In this document: positions 1-8,876 of the stretch, piece after piece
Position numbering within the stretch: the stretch's first letter is position 1
Layout: each line of letters starts with the position of its first letter
Source of the DNA: SG8-41 sp963802355
GTDB taxonomy: Bacteria > Pseudomonadota > Gammaproteobacteria > Burkholderiales > SG8-41
Reading direction: 5' to 3'
Length of the DNA: 64,000 nucleotides
Assembly (NCBI GenBank): GCA_963802355.1
Contig: CAWDIV010000001.1
Span: 62,001 to 126,000 of the forward strand
Notes under the pieces: generated by a model
The model's input: only the letters and a program-made list of their open reading frames with translations
Database searches by the model: none
What the model was told of the DNA's origin: nothing
Position numbers and translations under genes: made by a program

Positions 1-12
1 CTAGGTCGCAGG

Positions 13-315
13 GTGGATGATCGGTGGGGCGTATGCGGCCAGTACGAAACGCCGGTCGCGTTCTGGCAAATGCTGAAGGATGATTATTTGCCCGTAAAGG
101 TGTCGGGCTATGTCTGCGTGCCGACGACTGAGCTTGTTGCGCTCGATTTAGAGAGTCCTCCCATCATCGAGGAAGTTACCGAAGAAATTGGTCCAGTGGA
201 TCTGGCAGTGGATCTGGAATTGATTCCCGACGACTTGTTGTCCCTCGATGGCGAGAGTCCTCCTATCATCGGGGACTTACCGTCAAGTCGCTACTATTCG
301 TTAAGGCGTGCGTAA
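13..315 (+). CDS. hypothetical protein (doubtful)
   Basis: This is an open frame of 100 codons at the left edge with no family I recognise. It is acidic and holds two copies of the motif ESPPII, encoded by a near-identical 19-base direct repeat (151-169 and 253-271). The repeat could mean a real repetitive protein or simply a duplicated DNA segment. No strong ribosome-binding site precedes the first ATG, and the sequence upstream is outside the window. It may be the tail of a larger gene. Confidence 0.25.
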   Translation: MDDRWGVCGQYETPVAFWQMLKDDYLPVKVSGYVCVPTTELVALDLESPPIIEEVTEEIGPVDLAVDLELIPDDLLSLDGESPPIIGDLPSSRYYSLRRA

Positions 316-493
316 AATACACGCCAGGATGAAACGCCATGAAGTTATCGGGCTGCTTGCAGCGATCCTGAACGTCAACATCGGCCGGCTCAGCGATGCC
401 ATTGCAGCAGCCGGGCCCATGGTCAGGGACATTCGCAAGCACTTGGCGGAGATGCCGCGGGCAAAGCCGCCGAGTCGTTTCAGGCGGCGGTAG
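308..493 (+). CDS. small basic hypothetical protein
   Basis: A 61-codon frame overlaps the end of the preceding frame by a few bases. Its middle (about residues 10-40) could form amphipathic helices and its C-terminus is rich in arginine and lysine. An alternative start at the internal ATG at 329 is preceded by CAGG. I do not recognise a family. The overlap with the upstream frame would fit translational coupling if both are real, but either could be a chance open frame. Confidence 0.22.
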   Translation: MRKIHARMKRHEVIGLLAAILNVNIGRLSDAIAAAGPMVRDIRKHLAEMPRAKPPSRFRRR

Positions 494-646
494 CAAAATC
501 GTTGTCGGAAAATTTTACACTTCCAGATCGCAGCGAATCGCCGGGACGCCTAAGAAGATGATTTTATTGCATTGCCATTGTCAGGCACGAGTCATGCTTA
601 TTTTCCCCTCTGTTCTTTGACAGGCTCGTTTTGAGGGGGGATTCTA

Positions 647-1306
647 ATGAGCAATCGATTTCGCACAGCGGTAAGGCGGTCGGCAATGGCGCTGCTGGTG
701 GTGGGGATGGGCTTGGCAAGCAGCGCGTCCGCCATTCTGCTCGACCGCGGGCCGGACATGGTCTACGACACGGTGCTCGACATCACCTGGACGCGGCAGG
801 CGGGTGACGGTGTCGCGCGGAATTGGGCAGACGCGAATGCCTGGGCAGCCGGCCTGGTGTTCGGCGGTTTCTCGGACTGGCGCTTGCCTTGGGCGAGCGT
901 GAGCGCGGGTGCTGGGCCCATCACCACGTTGACTTTTGGGCAACCCTGCACGGGAGCGGGTGGAGCGGACGAAGTCGGGTGCCGCGACAACGAGATGGCC
1001 TACATGTTCTACTACAACCTGGACGGGACATTCGGGAGCCCTGAGACCGGCACCCAGACCGCGGTCGGCGGCGAAGTGCTCACAGGCATTCAGACCCTCT
1101 ACTGGTCCGGCACGGAGTTTGATTCCGCCATCGTGTGGGACTTCCTCTTCCTCAATGGCAACCAGTTCAACGTCGGCAAGAGCCTCAACTTCGTCGCGTG
1201 GGCTGTTCGTCCGGGCGATGTAGCCGCCGTGCCCGAACCGGGTAGCTTGCTGCTGTTAGGGCTCGGCGCGGTAGGGTTGGGCTGGTCGCGTCGGCGCAAG
1301 TCCTGA
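647..1306 (+). CDS. PEP-CTERM sorting domain protein, DUF1566-like
   Basis: A 219-residue exported protein. The N-terminus has a basic stretch and a hydrophobic segment ending near ASA (about residues 10-28), which reads as a signal peptide. The C-terminus has the full PEP-CTERM tripartite signal: VPEPGS, a hydrophobic helix, then WSRRRKS. Proteins of this type are handled by an exosortase and released or anchored in the outer envelope of exopolysaccharide-forming Gram-negatives. The middle contains phrases such as TWTRQ, FSDWRLP and YWSGTEF, typical of the DUF1566/Lcl fold seen in many PEP-CTERM proteins. A GAGGGGGG ribosome-binding site lies just upstream of the ATG. No exosortase gene is present in the window. 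Confidence 0.85.
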   Translation: MSNRFRTAVRRSAMALLVVGMGLASSASAILLDRGPDMVYDTVLDITWTRQAGDGVARNWADANAWAAGLVFGGFSDWRLPWASVSAGAGPITTLTFGQPCTGAGGADEVGCRDNEMAYMFYYNLDGTFGSPETGTQTAVGGEVLTGIQTLYWSGTEFDSAIVWDFLFLNGNQFNVGKSLNFVAWAVRPGDVAAVPEPGSLLLLGLGAVGLGWSRRRKS

Positions 1307-1362
1307 GCAGCCCAGTTTCGGCAGGGTTTTCTTTTAAGCCCTCATCTCGCTCCGCACTCGCA

Positions 1363-1555
1363 CTATTTCTCTTCTGGCTTCAGTCGGCGCGTAGTGAACT
1401 TGGCCGCATCGCGGAACATCGTAGTGCAACCCTTGCATTGGTAAGCCTGCGTCCAACGTAGAACCCCTTCCCTTGTTCTCGATGTAGACCTGCGAGAACT
1501 CGTCGGCGCCGCAGATAGGGCAAATAAAGGGGATGCGTGACGCCGTATTGCCCAT
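1363..1555 (-). pseudogene. small zinc-ribbon protein, split by a +1 frameshift
   Basis: Reading from 1555, the frame gives FICPICGADEF and then IENKG. After a GGGG run (about 1463-1466) the sense continues one frame over as VLRWTQAYQCKGCTTMFRD and ends at the stop at 1363. Removing one G gives a continuous protein of about 63 residues with two Cys-x2-Cys knuckles, a typical small zinc ribbon. The two halves only make a sensible protein together, so I call one gene with a single-base insertion, either a true lesion or a sequencing error. The function is unknown. Confidence 0.6.
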
Positions 1556-2096
1556 AGCTGTATAAGCATACAGTCACGACCTATTCCGACTCAAGTCTTA
1601 CAGACCCCATTTTCAGTCATTCAAAGTGACATGTTGAGCAGCCCTAATTAAGATAGGCCGAGGTCATGCGAATGGAGGTGTAGAAAAAGCCAATATGTCG
1701 CGTTCAAAAAAGCAGAACGGTCAGCAACCTGACGCCACTACGCTAATAACCCACCCAATTGGCGCTACGTTCTTCCCCGCGCAATCCATCGGCGCCATCG
1801 AGGCGTACTTGACCAGATGGAACGGGACATCCTGAACGCCCCCGCCCAGGGAGACCACGAGAGCTGCGATCCTTGACGGTCAAGCCCGACGTGACGCTGC
1901 CTGACGTTCCCGAGACCGGCGTGTACGGGTCGAGCGGAAGCGGAGGCTGCATTAGCGCTGTTTTCGACCCGCAATTATCCGGTTGCATTGAATGGCCGCT
2001 TCCTGAAACTCGAATGGCTGGTTTCGGGAAACGTGACTGCCCGTGATCGACCCTAACCCGCCACTCAGGTTTCCCGAAACCGGTCACTCGCGTCGT
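1556..2096. other. intergenic region without a convincing gene
   Basis: This stretch of about 540 bases has only unconvincing open frames. Near its right end the motif TTTCCCGAAACC appears twice in related forms (about 2023-2033 and 2071-2082). That resembles the degenerate palindromic pieces seen in other gaps of this region. No promoter or RNA gene could be assigned. Confidence 0.5.
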
Positions 2097-3098
2097 TTAC
2101 TCGATTACCTTGTCCGCACGCGCCAGGATCGACTGCGGGATCGTGATGCCCAGCGCCTTGGCGGTCTTTAGGTTCACCACCAGCTCGAACTTGGTCGGCT
2201 GCTCGACGGGAAGGTCTGCAGGTTTCGCTCCCTTGAGTATCTTGTCTACGAAATAGGCGGCACGCTTGAAGTACTTCGTTAGATCAGGTCCATAGCTCAT
2301 GAGGGCTCCCGCTTCTGCGAATTGGGAGGGTGCGCTCATTGTTGGTAGTCGTTGCGCCAAGGCGAGCCGAGCTAATTGCGCTCGGTTTCTAACTAAAAGG
2401 GGTGTGTGGGCAAGAACTACGGCGTCTACCTGTTTTTTTCGCGCCAGACTGAATGCTCGCTCGATATCGTCGGCATTGTCGATCTTGATCGGCTCGACTT
2501 CTAAACCGAGTTTGCGAGCGGCGGCCTGCAGATCATCGGATTGAAGGACCCCTCCTGGGTTGGTGCTCTCCCACATTATGGCCAGCCTTCGCATTCTCGG
2601 GAGCACCTCTTTGAATAACTCAACTTCTTTGCCCGCAAGCTCCACGACTTGATCCGTCATACCCGTTAGATTGCCACCTGGGCGCGCGAGACTTGCGACC
2701 AGACCGCTCCGCAGCACATCTGACGCAACTGCCACGACGATAGGTATGCTAGTGGTTGCCGCTTTGACGATTTGTGCGGCCTGGAGCCCGTGGGTGACGA
2801 TGACGTCAACCTTGAGGCGGACCAATTCGGTGGCAAGCATCGTTCGTCGCTCGGCGCTTCCTTCCGTCCACCGTACCTCGATAGTGATATTGCGCCCATC
2901 AACATAGCCTAGTTCGGCCATAGCTTCGCGAAATGGCTCGAAAGAATCGGCCGCGCGTTGGGCTGCTGTCCCGTCACCAAGGTAGCCAATGCGCCAGACT
3001 CTGGATTGTTGCTGCGAAAAAGACGCTAGCGGCGCCGCGAGCGCGCCTGCGCCGAGCACAATGATCAGTTTGCGGCGATTGTTCATTCCCCCTCCCAA
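2097..3098 (-). CDS. ABC transporter substrate-binding protein (DUF534/PF04392 type)
   Basis: A 333-residue periplasmic binding protein. The N-terminus MNNRRK plus a hydrophobic run ending before SQQQ is an export signal. The mature part has the family landmarks: WRIGYLG at the start of the first lobe, LARPGGNLTG in the middle and KALGITIPQSIL near the end. The final residues ADKVIE match the C-termini of three neighbours. The family is related to TrpX/YtjP-type binding proteins and binds small amino-acid-like or aromatic ligands, but the ligand here cannot be told. It is separated from the next paralogue upstream by a repeat and a group II intron. No permease or ATPase gene is nearby. Confidence 0.88.
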   Translation of the reverse strand: MGGGMNNRRKLIIVLGAGALAAPLASFSQQQSRVWRIGYLGDGTAAQRAADSFEPFREAMAELGYVDGRNITIEVRWTEGSAERRTMLATELVRLKVDVIVTHGLQAAQIVKAATTSIPIVVAVASDVLRSGLVASLARPGGNLTGMTDQVVELAGKEVELFKEVLPRMRRLAIMWESTNPGGVLQSDDLQAAARKLGLEVEPIKIDNADDIERAFSLARKKQVDAVVLAHTPLLVRNRAQLARLALAQRLPTMSAPSQFAEAGALMSYGPDLTKYFKRAAYFVDKILKGAKPADLPVEQPTKFELVVNLKTAKALGITIPQSILARADKVIE

Positions 3099-3164
3099 TC
3101 CGCACGGCTATTATGCTCGCTTACCCCAAGGACAGCAGGCCGCGAGTCCAACGGGGGAGTGTCA

Positions 3165-3240
3165 CAGACGACCGGTTTTGGCCGGCTACGGCCTGCTGCC
3201 GGCAGATTCCAATTTTCCAGATAGCGGCCGTTGCCGGACA
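3165..3240 (+). repeat. dispersed intergenic repeat copy 1 (GACCGGTTTTGGCCG type)
   Basis: The segment begins GACCGGTTTTGGCCGG and continues through CCAGATAGCGGCCGTTG. Related copies occur around 7200-7310, 7851-7920, 9232-9310 and 9929-10140, all in the same orientation and all between genes. It contains short self-complementary blocks (GGCCGG, GCCGGC), so it can form hairpins. No coding potential. Confidence 0.65.
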
Positions 3241-3250
3241 GACGTAATCG

Positions 3251-3976
3251 GTAGAGTCGAGATGTGGCGCGGTGGCGGTAGGTTCGGTTTGTCTGTTGCC
3301 GCCCCTTTCGTCTGGCGGTGCCCGAGTAACCTCGCCGTAGCTCCGTTTCCACATCCCGCTCATCGAACCGGACATGCAGATCTCCCGCATCCGGCTCTCG
3401 GACAAGACATCACGCCTGCTTGCGCGTGCAACGCCCTCTGCGGTTTCTGAACCCTGTCGGAGTTGATAGGGTTGTCCCAATCTCCAGGTCCCTCACCACG
3501 TCTTGCGTCAGCCTTGAACTGAGGCCCCTTCCCTCCATCGGCGTTACCCGACTTCAGCGGTACTATGAGCCTCTCCGAGATCCCAAGGCGCCCGGCCTGT
3601 CCCTCGCGGGCATCCGGTTGATCGTCCCTGATCGCGCCTCGGGACTTCCCGTGTTGCGTGCGCTTTCCTGGTGTGCATGCTGTCGCCACTGCCCCGGCGC
3701 AGCAACCGGGCTGACTGCTTCGCTCATTCACCCAGTCGTATCAACCTTCCCCGAAAGGGTTGTCGGGTCGGCCTGCGCATCGACCTTTTCGAGGTTTGCT
3801 CAGCGTTCACTCACGTTACGGCCTGCACACTCGCCAAGTCACCTATATGTGACCCTCTGCACCGAAGGCTTCAGCCACTTCGTTACCTCCATGACTGCTC
3901 CGATTGCTTCCGGCTGGAGCCGTTGCCGGGTGGGCCTTACACCCACTGGAAAGCGCCGCCTTGTCACGGCGCACAC
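3251..3976 (-). mobile_element. group II intron remnant with reverse transcriptase deleted
   Basis: Read on the minus strand, the element begins GTGTGCGCC, which fits the GUGYG 5' consensus, and contains the long D1-D3-like region ending in GGAGGGAAGGGGCC that usually leads into the intron-encoded protein. A short remnant of the reverse transcriptase N-terminus follows (VQKPQRALHAQAG, about 3410-3450), then the frame stops. Immediately after comes a clear domain V (3365-3397: GAGCCGGATGCGG, GAGA loop, CATGTCCGGTTC). A domain VI candidate stem pairs CCACATC at 3349-3355 with GATGTGG at 3261-3267, and the 3' end is placed at CTCTAC near 3251. About 1.2 kb of maturase is therefore missing. The exact ends are my inference. 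Confidence 0.72.
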
Positions 3977-4020
3977 CCGTTGCGGTCAGTCGTTGTTCTC
4001 GATAGCGGACATTGCCGTGG

Positions 4021-5076
4021 TCACTCAATCACCTTGTCGGCGCGCACGAGAATCGTGTTTGGAATTGTGATCCCGAGCGCCTTGGCCGTCTTCAGATTCA
4101 CCACCAGCTCGATCCTCGTCGGCTGCTCGATCGGCATGTCGGCCGGCTTCGCGCCCTTGAGAATCCGGTCGACGTAGTAGGCGGCACGGCGGTAACTTGC
4201 CGACTCGTCAACCCCGTAGCTCAGCAAGGCACCTGCGTCAGCCCACTCCCCGACACTGCCGATGGCCGGCCAGCGTTGCTCCTGCGCAAACTTCACGATG
4301 CGCCGCCGCTCGGTGTGGAAAACACCCGGGCTCGGCATCACGACGAGCGCTTGCGCGCCTTCCTTCGCCAGGCGCGCCAGGGCGGGCTCGATCTCTTCCG
4401 GACGAGCCACCTCGGCGATCCGTGCCTCCACCGAGTATTGCGATACGGAGCGATGCATGTTTGCCAGAAGCGGGACAAGATTCGCGGAGGTGGTATCGAC
4501 CAGAAAGCCGATGCGCCGCAGCCTGGGCGCCGCGGCGAGCAGCAGCTCCAGGTATTTCTCGGAGACGTCGCTCGTCAAACTGGCGATCCCAGTGACCATG
4601 CCGCCGGGCCGCGCGAGGCTTGTCGCCAGTCCCGCGACGACCGGATTGCCGCCGATCACGACGACGGGCGTCCTGGGCGCGGCCTTGGTGGCGGCTCTTG
4701 CTGCCGGTGTCGGCACGGCAACAATGACCGCCGCTCGCTTCGCCGCCAGTTCGTCGGCCAGTGCTGGCAGACGGTCCATCCGGCCGTCCGCCCAGCGCTC
4801 TTCGATCACGACCTGGGACCCCTCCTTCATGCCTAGCGCGGCGAGCCCCTCCCTGAATGCGGCATGCAAATGCCCATTCCCCTCGCGCGGGCGCGCGTTC
4901 AGGAGACCGATCAAGACCGGCATCTGCGTTGTCTGTGCTCGCGCCGCACCCGTCCACGCGAGCGCGGGGCACGCCGCTGCCGCGAGGAGAAACGCCCGGC
5001 GCGTTGAACGGCACGCAGTGTCCGTTCGAACGCGACGACGTAAACCGGCACGCCAGTGTCCAGGTTTACGGTTCAC
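4021..5076 (-). CDS. ABC transporter substrate-binding protein (DUF534 type)
   Basis: A 351-residue paralogue of the gene at 2097-3098. It has a long arginine-rich N-terminus followed by a hydrophobic segment ending ARAQ, consistent with a signal peptide, possibly Tat-like. Landmarks are VLIGLLNARP, LARPGGMVTG, and KALGITIPNTILVRADKVIE at the end. Its start overlaps the stop of the upstream paralogue (5073-6063) by four bases (ATGA), so the two are translationally coupled members of one transcript. The ligand is unknown, and a binding protein without its own permease must borrow one or act as a sensor. Confidence 0.87.
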   Translation of the reverse strand: MNRKPGHWRAGLRRRVRTDTACRSTRRAFLLAAAACPALAWTGAARAQTTQMPVLIGLLNARPREGNGHLHAAFREGLAALGMKEGSQVVIEERWADGRMDRLPALADELAAKRAAVIVAVPTPAARAATKAAPRTPVVVIGGNPVVAGLATSLARPGGMVTGIASLTSDVSEKYLELLLAAAPRLRRIGFLVDTTSANLVPLLANMHRSVSQYSVEARIAEVARPEEIEPALARLAKEGAQALVVMPSPGVFHTERRRIVKFAQEQRWPAIGSVGEWADAGALLSYGVDESASYRRAAYYVDRILKGAKPADMPIEQPTRIELVVNLKTAKALGITIPNTILVRADKVIE

Positions 5077-6063
5077 TCGATCACCCGGTCCGCGCGCACC
5101 AGGATGGACTGCGGGATCGTGATTCCGAGCGCTTTGGCGGTTTTCATGTTGACCACCAGCTCGAACCTGGTCGGCTGCTCGATGGGAAGATCACTCGGCT
5201 TTGTGCCCTTGAAAATCCGGTCCACGTAGTAGGCGGCGCGGCGCCAATTGTCTACTTGATTTGACGCGTAGCCCATCAGAATCCCGCGCTGCACGTGTGG
5301 CAAATTGATCGAAGCAGACGGCAGCCGATGCTTCACCGCCAGTTCCGCGATCTGGTGCATTTGCTGGGTGAAAAGGTTGCCGCCCGCAACGATCACCGCA
5401 CGTACGTTCTCCCGGTTCATTCGGGAAAATGCGTCTTCGATTTCCACTGCGTTCCCCGCCTGCATCGGCAGGATCGTTACGCCCGCCTTCTGCGCTGCTG
5501 GCTGATAACTATTCATGACGTTGATGGAGCCGGGGCTGGCTGGGTCATACAGGACGGCCGCACGATTGAGCTTGGGCATGATGCCCAGCAGGATTTCCAG
5601 ATTTTTGGACCCGAGTTCGCCAGTGAGGTCCGTGAGCCCGGTGATGTTGCCGCCAGGCCGCGCCAGACTCTTGACGAGGCCAGTTGCGACCGGATCAGAG
5701 ACGCCCAGCATGACGATTGGAATGGCAGTGGTTGCTTTCTGCACCGCACTCGCACTGGGTGTCCCGCTTGCCACGATGACGTCCACTTTCAGCCGCACCA
5801 GTTCCGCCGCAAGGCCCGGTAAGCGCTCTGCCTTGCCCTTCGGCGAAGCGCCACTCGATGACGAGGTTTTTTCCCTCGACATAGCCAAGGTCCTTCAACC
5901 CTCGCAGAAAACCGTCACGTAGGTCTGAATCCACTTGGGTGAACTCAGCCGGCACCCTGAGAGCCCCGACCCGCCAGATTTTGCCCTCTTGCTGCGCGAA
6001 CGCCGCCCGCGGCGCAAGCGCAGCGGCGCCGAACGCGATGAGCAGATCGCGACGTCTGTTCAC
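5073..6063 (-). pseudogene. ABC substrate-binding protein, frameshifted
   Basis: The N-terminal 95 residues (signal peptide ending AAFAQQ, then WRVGALR and EWRFAEG) read from 6063. From about 5835 the sense moves to another frame, giving ERLPGLAAELVRLKVDVIV and running to LVRADRVIE at 5073. One extra G in a GGG run at about 5838 explains the break, and without it the protein would be about 330 residues. It overlaps the start of the upstream paralogue's stop (6060) and the start of the downstream one by four bases, so the array keeps its coupled architecture. The lesion is either a real inactivation or a consensus error. Confidence 0.8.
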
Positions 6064-7082
6064 TCGATCACCCTGTCGGCACGCACCAGTATCGACTGCG
6101 GGATCGTGAGGCCGAGCGCCTTGGCGGTCTTCATGTTGACCACCAGCTCAAACTTCGTGGGCTGCTCGATTGGCAGGTCGGCGGGCTTGGCTCCCTTTAA
6201 GATCTTGTCCACGAAATATGCGACGCGCCGGTAGCTCTCCGCTTGGACCGTCCCGTAGGACATGAGGCCACCGGCCTCTACAGCGATTCTGCTGCCGTAC
6301 ACCGACGGTAACCGGCTTTTTATCGCAAAGCCCGCGATCCGTTTTACGTTAGCACCTAATAACTGGCCCCCGCCGGACACATAGAGTCCATCCGGGCGCT
6401 GCTTGTTTAGCGCAGCGAATACCTTCTCGAAATCGTCCGCATCTCGTACCTCCCAAGGCTGAACGGTCAACCCCAGCGCACGCGCCGCGACAGGGAGAAC
6501 CTCTTTCACTTCGCGTGTAGTGCCCGGAATTGTCGGGTCGTAGAGAACCGCGACACGGGCAACTTTGGGAACGGCTTCTTTGAGCAGCTCCAGCCGCTTC
6601 CCGCCTAGCTTTGGGCCAAGGTTTGTAATGCCGGTGACGTTGGCGCCGGGACGGGCAAGGCTTTCAACAAAGCCTGCCTCAACAGGATCGGGCCCAGCGC
6701 CCACCATAATGATGGGAATCGTCTTGGTCGCATTCTTAGCCGCCTGGGTAGTGGTCCCTCCTGCTGAAACGATGAGATCAACCTTGAGACCCACCAGCTC
6801 GGCGGCAAGCTCAGGGAGCCGATCGCGCTTCCCCTCCGCATATCGGTACTCGATGTCGATGTTTTGTCCTTCGATGTAGCCAAGCTCGCGCAGAGCCAGC
6901 CGAATCGCCTCGGCACGGGTGGACTCACTAGCTGAATCGAGCGGCGATAAATGCCCTATCAGCGGGACTTTCTTCGGCTGCTGCGCTGACGCAGAATAGC
7001 AAAGCGCAAAGAGCATGGCGCAAAGAGTAAGGATTGTGATTTTTCCCTGTCGAGTAGACATCGAAATGTCTCCTTTAGGCAT
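6060..7082 (-). CDS. ABC transporter substrate-binding protein (DUF534 type)
   Basis: A 340-residue paralogue and the first gene of the coupled array 6060-7082, 5073-6063, 4021-5076. It has a hydrophobic signal segment ending CYSASAQQ, then PLIGHLSPLDS, LARPGANVTG and KALGLTIPQSILVRADRVIE. A likely start is the ATG at 7064 (residue 7, MSTRQGK), which is preceded by AGGAG. The longer start at 7082 is also possible. The C-terminal 40 residues are almost identical among the paralogues, which suggests recent duplication or gene conversion. Confidence 0.88.
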   Translation of the reverse strand: MPKGDISMSTRQGKITILTLCAMLFALCYSASAQQPKKVPLIGHLSPLDSASESTRAEAIRLALRELGYIEGQNIDIEYRYAEGKRDRLPELAAELVGLKVDLIVSAGGTTTQAAKNATKTIPIIMVGAGPDPVEAGFVESLARPGANVTGITNLGPKLGGKRLELLKEAVPKVARVAVLYDPTIPGTTREVKEVLPVAARALGLTVQPWEVRDADDFEKVFAALNKQRPDGLYVSGGGQLLGANVKRIAGFAIKSRLPSVYGSRIAVEAGGLMSYGTVQAESYRRVAYFVDKILKGAKPADLPIEQPTKFELVVNMKTAKALGLTIPQSILVRADRVIE

Positions 7083-7194
7083 GCTTTGTATTCTCTGTTA
7101 GGGGCTCACGATTAGAGCATGTTACGCGATCTGGATTGCACGCCGGCTCTGGCATCGATTCGGATTTAAGTCTCGAATGTCTGGGAATAACTCT

Positions 7195-7310
7195 ACAGGT
7201 TGCCCGTAACGTGGAATGGCCGGTTATGGCCGAACAGCGCCAGATGCACCCGACCCCTAGATTTCCGGGTAGCAGTCGTTCGTCAGCCGCGTCTATCGAC
7301 CGAAGCGGAC
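7195..7310 (+). repeat. dispersed intergenic repeat copy 2
   Basis: A diverged copy of the 3165-3240 repeat: GGCCGGTTATGGCCG, then ATTTCCGGGTAGCAGTCGTTCG, then CGACCGAAGCGGAC. It ends directly against the R' side of the attC-like site at 7311. The same arrangement (repeat then attC) recurs at 9232-9345. Confidence 0.5.
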
Positions 7311-7424
7311 GCTTAATGGCCCGAGTTAAGCCGCGCTGCGAAGCTACCGGCAACGCGTGCTAGCGTAGCGCGAGTACGGCGGCTGACGCCATGAAGCGGC
7401 GTCGGCTTGAACGAATTGTTAGGC
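7311..7424 (-). other. attC-like integron recombination site
   Basis: On the minus strand the site starts GCCTAAC (7424-7418, R'' box) followed by AATTCGTTCAAGCCGACGCC. About 90 bases later come GGCGCGGCTTAACTC-type sequence and ATTAAGC (7317-7311, a one-base variant of the GTTRRRY R' box). GTTCAAGCCG can pair with CGGCTTAAC with one base bulged, the hallmark of L''/L' pairing in attC sites. The stop codon TAA of the gene at 7419-7760 lies inside the R'' box, as is usual for gene cassettes. R' is degenerate, so activity is uncertain. Confidence 0.68.
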
Positions 7425-7760
7425 ACTAGGCTTCGGCTTAAGTTTGCCTCGGAACCTCTGCTTCTCGTTTACCGAATACGTGGCCTCACCTTGGTGCTCC
7501 CACCACTCATAAGATCCGGAAACGTATCGTGCGCCTGATGCGGAAACGGCTTGCGACAAGACCTTGGTAGTGCCATCGGTGAACGTCAGCGTAACCGTGC
7601 CATTGTCGCGGTAGTCGGCGCGGATGGTTTGCCCAGAATCCGAGACGAACACACCCGATCCTACAACCGAAGCCGCAGGCTGGAGAGTTCTCACTGAGGC
7701 GCACGAAGCTGAGCCAGTAAGAATCAATAGAGCCATAAGCGAGTCGCGGAAGACTTTCAT
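7419..7760 (-). CDS. cassette-borne putative lipoprotein
   Basis: I choose the ATG at 7760 (MKVFRDSLMALL). It gives a 113-residue protein with a lipoprotein signal peptide (hydrophobic run, then GSASC as the lipobox). The mature part is small, beta-rich and ends in a basic tail (GKLKPKPSA). The phrase VVGSGVFVSDSGQTIRADY suggests a small envelope domain of unknown function. Six bases upstream of the ATG is GTTAGGC (7773-7767), and the stop codon sits in the attC R'' box, so the gene has the layout of an integron cassette of about 350 bases. The longer frame to 7940 runs through a repeat and is unlikely. Confidence 0.65.
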   Translation of the reverse strand: MKVFRDSLMALLILTGSASCASVRTLQPAASVVGSGVFVSDSGQTIRADYRDNGTVTLTFTDGTTKVLSQAVSASGARYVSGSYEWWEHQGEATYSVNEKQRFRGKLKPKPSA

Positions 7761-7850
7761 GCTGGTGCCTAACGTATAGTGAACTTCTGAAATGCAGCCT
7801 ATTATGGCGCAGGAATATCGAAATAGGCTGCGAGGAAAAACGACCGAGTG

Positions 7851-7925
7851 ACCGCTTCTGGCCGACTGTGGCCGGTTGCGTCTGCATCTCGAATTTCCAG
7901 ATAGCCGTCGTTCGCGGCAAAAAAA
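7851..7925 (+). repeat. dispersed intergenic repeat copy 3
   Basis: The copy starts GACCGCTTCTGGCCGACTG and runs through TTTCCAGATAGCCGTCGTTCG. It has the same order of blocks as copies at 3165 and 9232. It lies between the cassette gene and the divergent Cache-domain gene. Confidence 0.6.
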
Positions 7926-8181
7926 ATCGAACCGCTTCAAAGCTGCCGGTGCCGAAGGCCAGCACGCGACCCAAGCCTGTCATTCGGATAGACCAAATCA
8001 CGGGCTCATAGGAGGGTTTCGAAAAATCTGTCGAGAATCCAATTCGTGATGCCGTGGTTGGTGCGCAACTTATGGCCGTTGATCGCGTTGGTGGTATTCT
8101 GTGCAACGGGGCCAATGATCCCCAGACACTATACGCGGCCCGTGCCGCCCGAAGCGCTGCTTATCAGGAGAGGGAACCACG

Positions 8182-8673
8182 ATGAAAACGAAACGTGTAT
8201 TCACGAGTTTCTTTGTGCTGGCTGTATTGTTTGCTGCCGTCTCGCCAGTATTTTCGCAAGAATCTCCACCACCGTCTGACAAAGCAAAACAGGTTGTTGC
8301 CCTCGTCGATAAGGCTGCGGCGCTCGTCACCAGCAAAGGGAAGGAGGCCGCGTTCACCGAGTTCAGAAAGAAAGGAAGCGAGTGGTTTTTCGATGACCTA
8401 TACCTTTTCGCGTACGATTTGGATCTAAACACATTGCTTGTTGCCGCTTTTCCCAAGAACGAGGGGAGCAACCACACGGGCAGGAAAGATGCGAACGGCA
8501 AGGTATTTCACACCGAGTTTGTAAAAGTAGTCCAATCCAAGGGGTCGGGGTGGGTGGATTACATGTTCCCCAAACCAGGGCAAACCGAACCATCGCGGAA
8601 ATGGGGCTACGTGAAGGCCGTGAGTATAGATGGAGTTCCCGGCTTTGTCGGCGCGGGTTTCTACCCCGAGTGA
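8182..8673 (+). CDS. exported single-Cache-domain protein
   Basis: A 163-residue protein with a clean signal peptide (MKTKRVFTSFFVLAVLF, cleavage near VFSQ). The mature part has AFTEFRKKGSEWFFDDLYLFAYDL in pieces typical of the single Cache 2 domain (sCache_2), with GWVDYMFPKP and the closing GFVGAGFYPE also characteristic. Such domains bind small ligands at the periplasmic side of chemoreceptors and kinases, but stand-alone secreted versions are common in proteobacteria and may be accessory sensors. GAGAGGG precedes the ATG. The gene is transcribed alone and divergently from the cassette gene. Confidence 0.75.
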   Translation: MKTKRVFTSFFVLAVLFAAVSPVFSQESPPPSDKAKQVVALVDKAAALVTSKGKEAAFTEFRKKGSEWFFDDLYLFAYDLDLNTLLVAAFPKNEGSNHTGRKDANGKVFHTEFVKVVQSKGSGWVDYMFPKPGQTEPSRKWGYVKAVSIDGVPGFVGAGFYPE

Positions 8674-8739
8674 GGCATAACCGCGCCCTTGATATAAGCC
8701 GTCACAAGCAAGCGTAAACTCGGCAGCGATCACAAGAAG

Positions 8740-8762
8740 GTGCGCGTCGCACGGGTTTTTTT
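8740..8762 (+). terminator. rho-independent terminator after the Cache-domain gene
   Basis: A hairpin GTGCG-CGT-CGCAC is followed by GGG and a run of seven T. It stands 65 bases beyond the stop codon of the gene at 8182-8673 and is on the right strand for it. The stem is short, so strength is uncertain. Confidence 0.5.
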
Positions 8763-8876
8763 GTGTTCGTGAGCCAACTTGTGATATAGCTTATGGGTAA
8801 CTCACGGACGCCCGCTTTTTGGCCGGTAAGCGACCTACATGGTCAGTTTCCGAGCCGAAGCTGCCATTCTCGCCCG

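Noticed and set aside
7508..8115. Long minus-strand open frame overlapping the cassette gene
   Set aside because: It runs through a dispersed repeat and the cassette gene in another frame, with no recognisable protein features.
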